Source of the DNA: Talpa occidentalis
Lineage: Eukaryota; Chordata; Mammalia; Eulipotyphla; Talpidae
DNA: 64,000 nucleotides
Assembly: GCF_014898055.3 (NCBI RefSeq)
Contig: NW_023602073.1
Location: 84,548,678 to 84,612,677, forward strand
Direction: 5' to 3'
Shown piece by piece: positions 63,955-64,000 of this stretch. The notes under the pieces are model-generated. The model searched no databases, was not told the DNA's origin, and worked only from the letters and a program-made list of their open reading frames with translations. Position 1 is the first letter of the stretch; every line of letters starts with the position of its first letter. A program made the translations under genes and the position numbers.

Positions 63955-64000
63955 TTATGTGCTAGACATTGTTCCAAAGGCTTTACACATATTAACTCTT
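63955..64000 (+). repeat. MIR SINE, cut by the window end
   Basis: TGCTAGACATTGTTCCAAAG and CTTTACACATATTAACTCTT match the start of the MIR core. Confidence 0.75.

Overview
This is nuclear DNA from a placental mammal. It is AT-rich and full of LINE-1, L2, MIR and hAT-Charlie fossils. It also carries a lineage-specific tRNA-derived SINE, present in 13 recognisable copies, most with clear target-site duplications. The SINE head (A box like TGGCGCAGCGGTTGAG, B box GGTTCGATCCC) and tail do not match primate, rodent, carnivore, horse or cetartiodactyl SINEs as I remember them. They look most like the SINEs of horseshoe and leaf-nosed bats, so I suggest a rhinolophoid bat. That lineage call is an inference from memory.

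Layout. Positions 1-51,000 are intergenic and contain no host protein gene that I can support. The stretch holds repeats of several ages and two ribosomal-protein retrocopies: a broken RPL35A copy nested in an L1 (about 18.4-18.8 kb) and a full-length RPS15 copy with an open frame (43.0-43.5 kb, minus strand). It also holds a solo LTR with intact ends (13.2-13.7 kb), a pile of nested L1s (17.8-23.2 kb) and a long antisense LINE block (34.4-38.0 kb). From about 51.2 kb the sequence changes to a promoter region, and a strong CpG island runs from about 52.55 to 54.77 kb.

The one real gene is KCNQ5 (Kv7.5, an M-current potassium channel) on the plus strand. Its first coding exon ends at a clear GT splice donor at 53,970/53,971, and the rest of the window is the start of its long first intron. 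In human, KCNQ5 lies on 6q13 downstream of RIMS1, so the upstream 51 kb probably corresponds to the RIMS1-KCNQ5 intergenic interval. As given, exon 1 has two single-base gaps in GC-rich runs that break the reading frame between the usual start and the conserved MSLLGKPL segment. Sequencing or assembly error is the likeliest cause.

Less expected structures include an 80-nt hairpin with 21-bp arms (204-283), a perfect 26-bp palindrome (7572-7597), a 30-bp direct repeat 1 kb apart (780 and 1840) and two CTCF-like motifs. There are also G-quadruplex motifs in the KCNQ5 5' region and in an intronic SINE, an LTR-like element in KCNQ5 intron 1, and an upstream ORF that joins a second ATG through TGATG just before the KCNQ5 start. 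I see no prokaryotic-type system, CRISPR array or operon.
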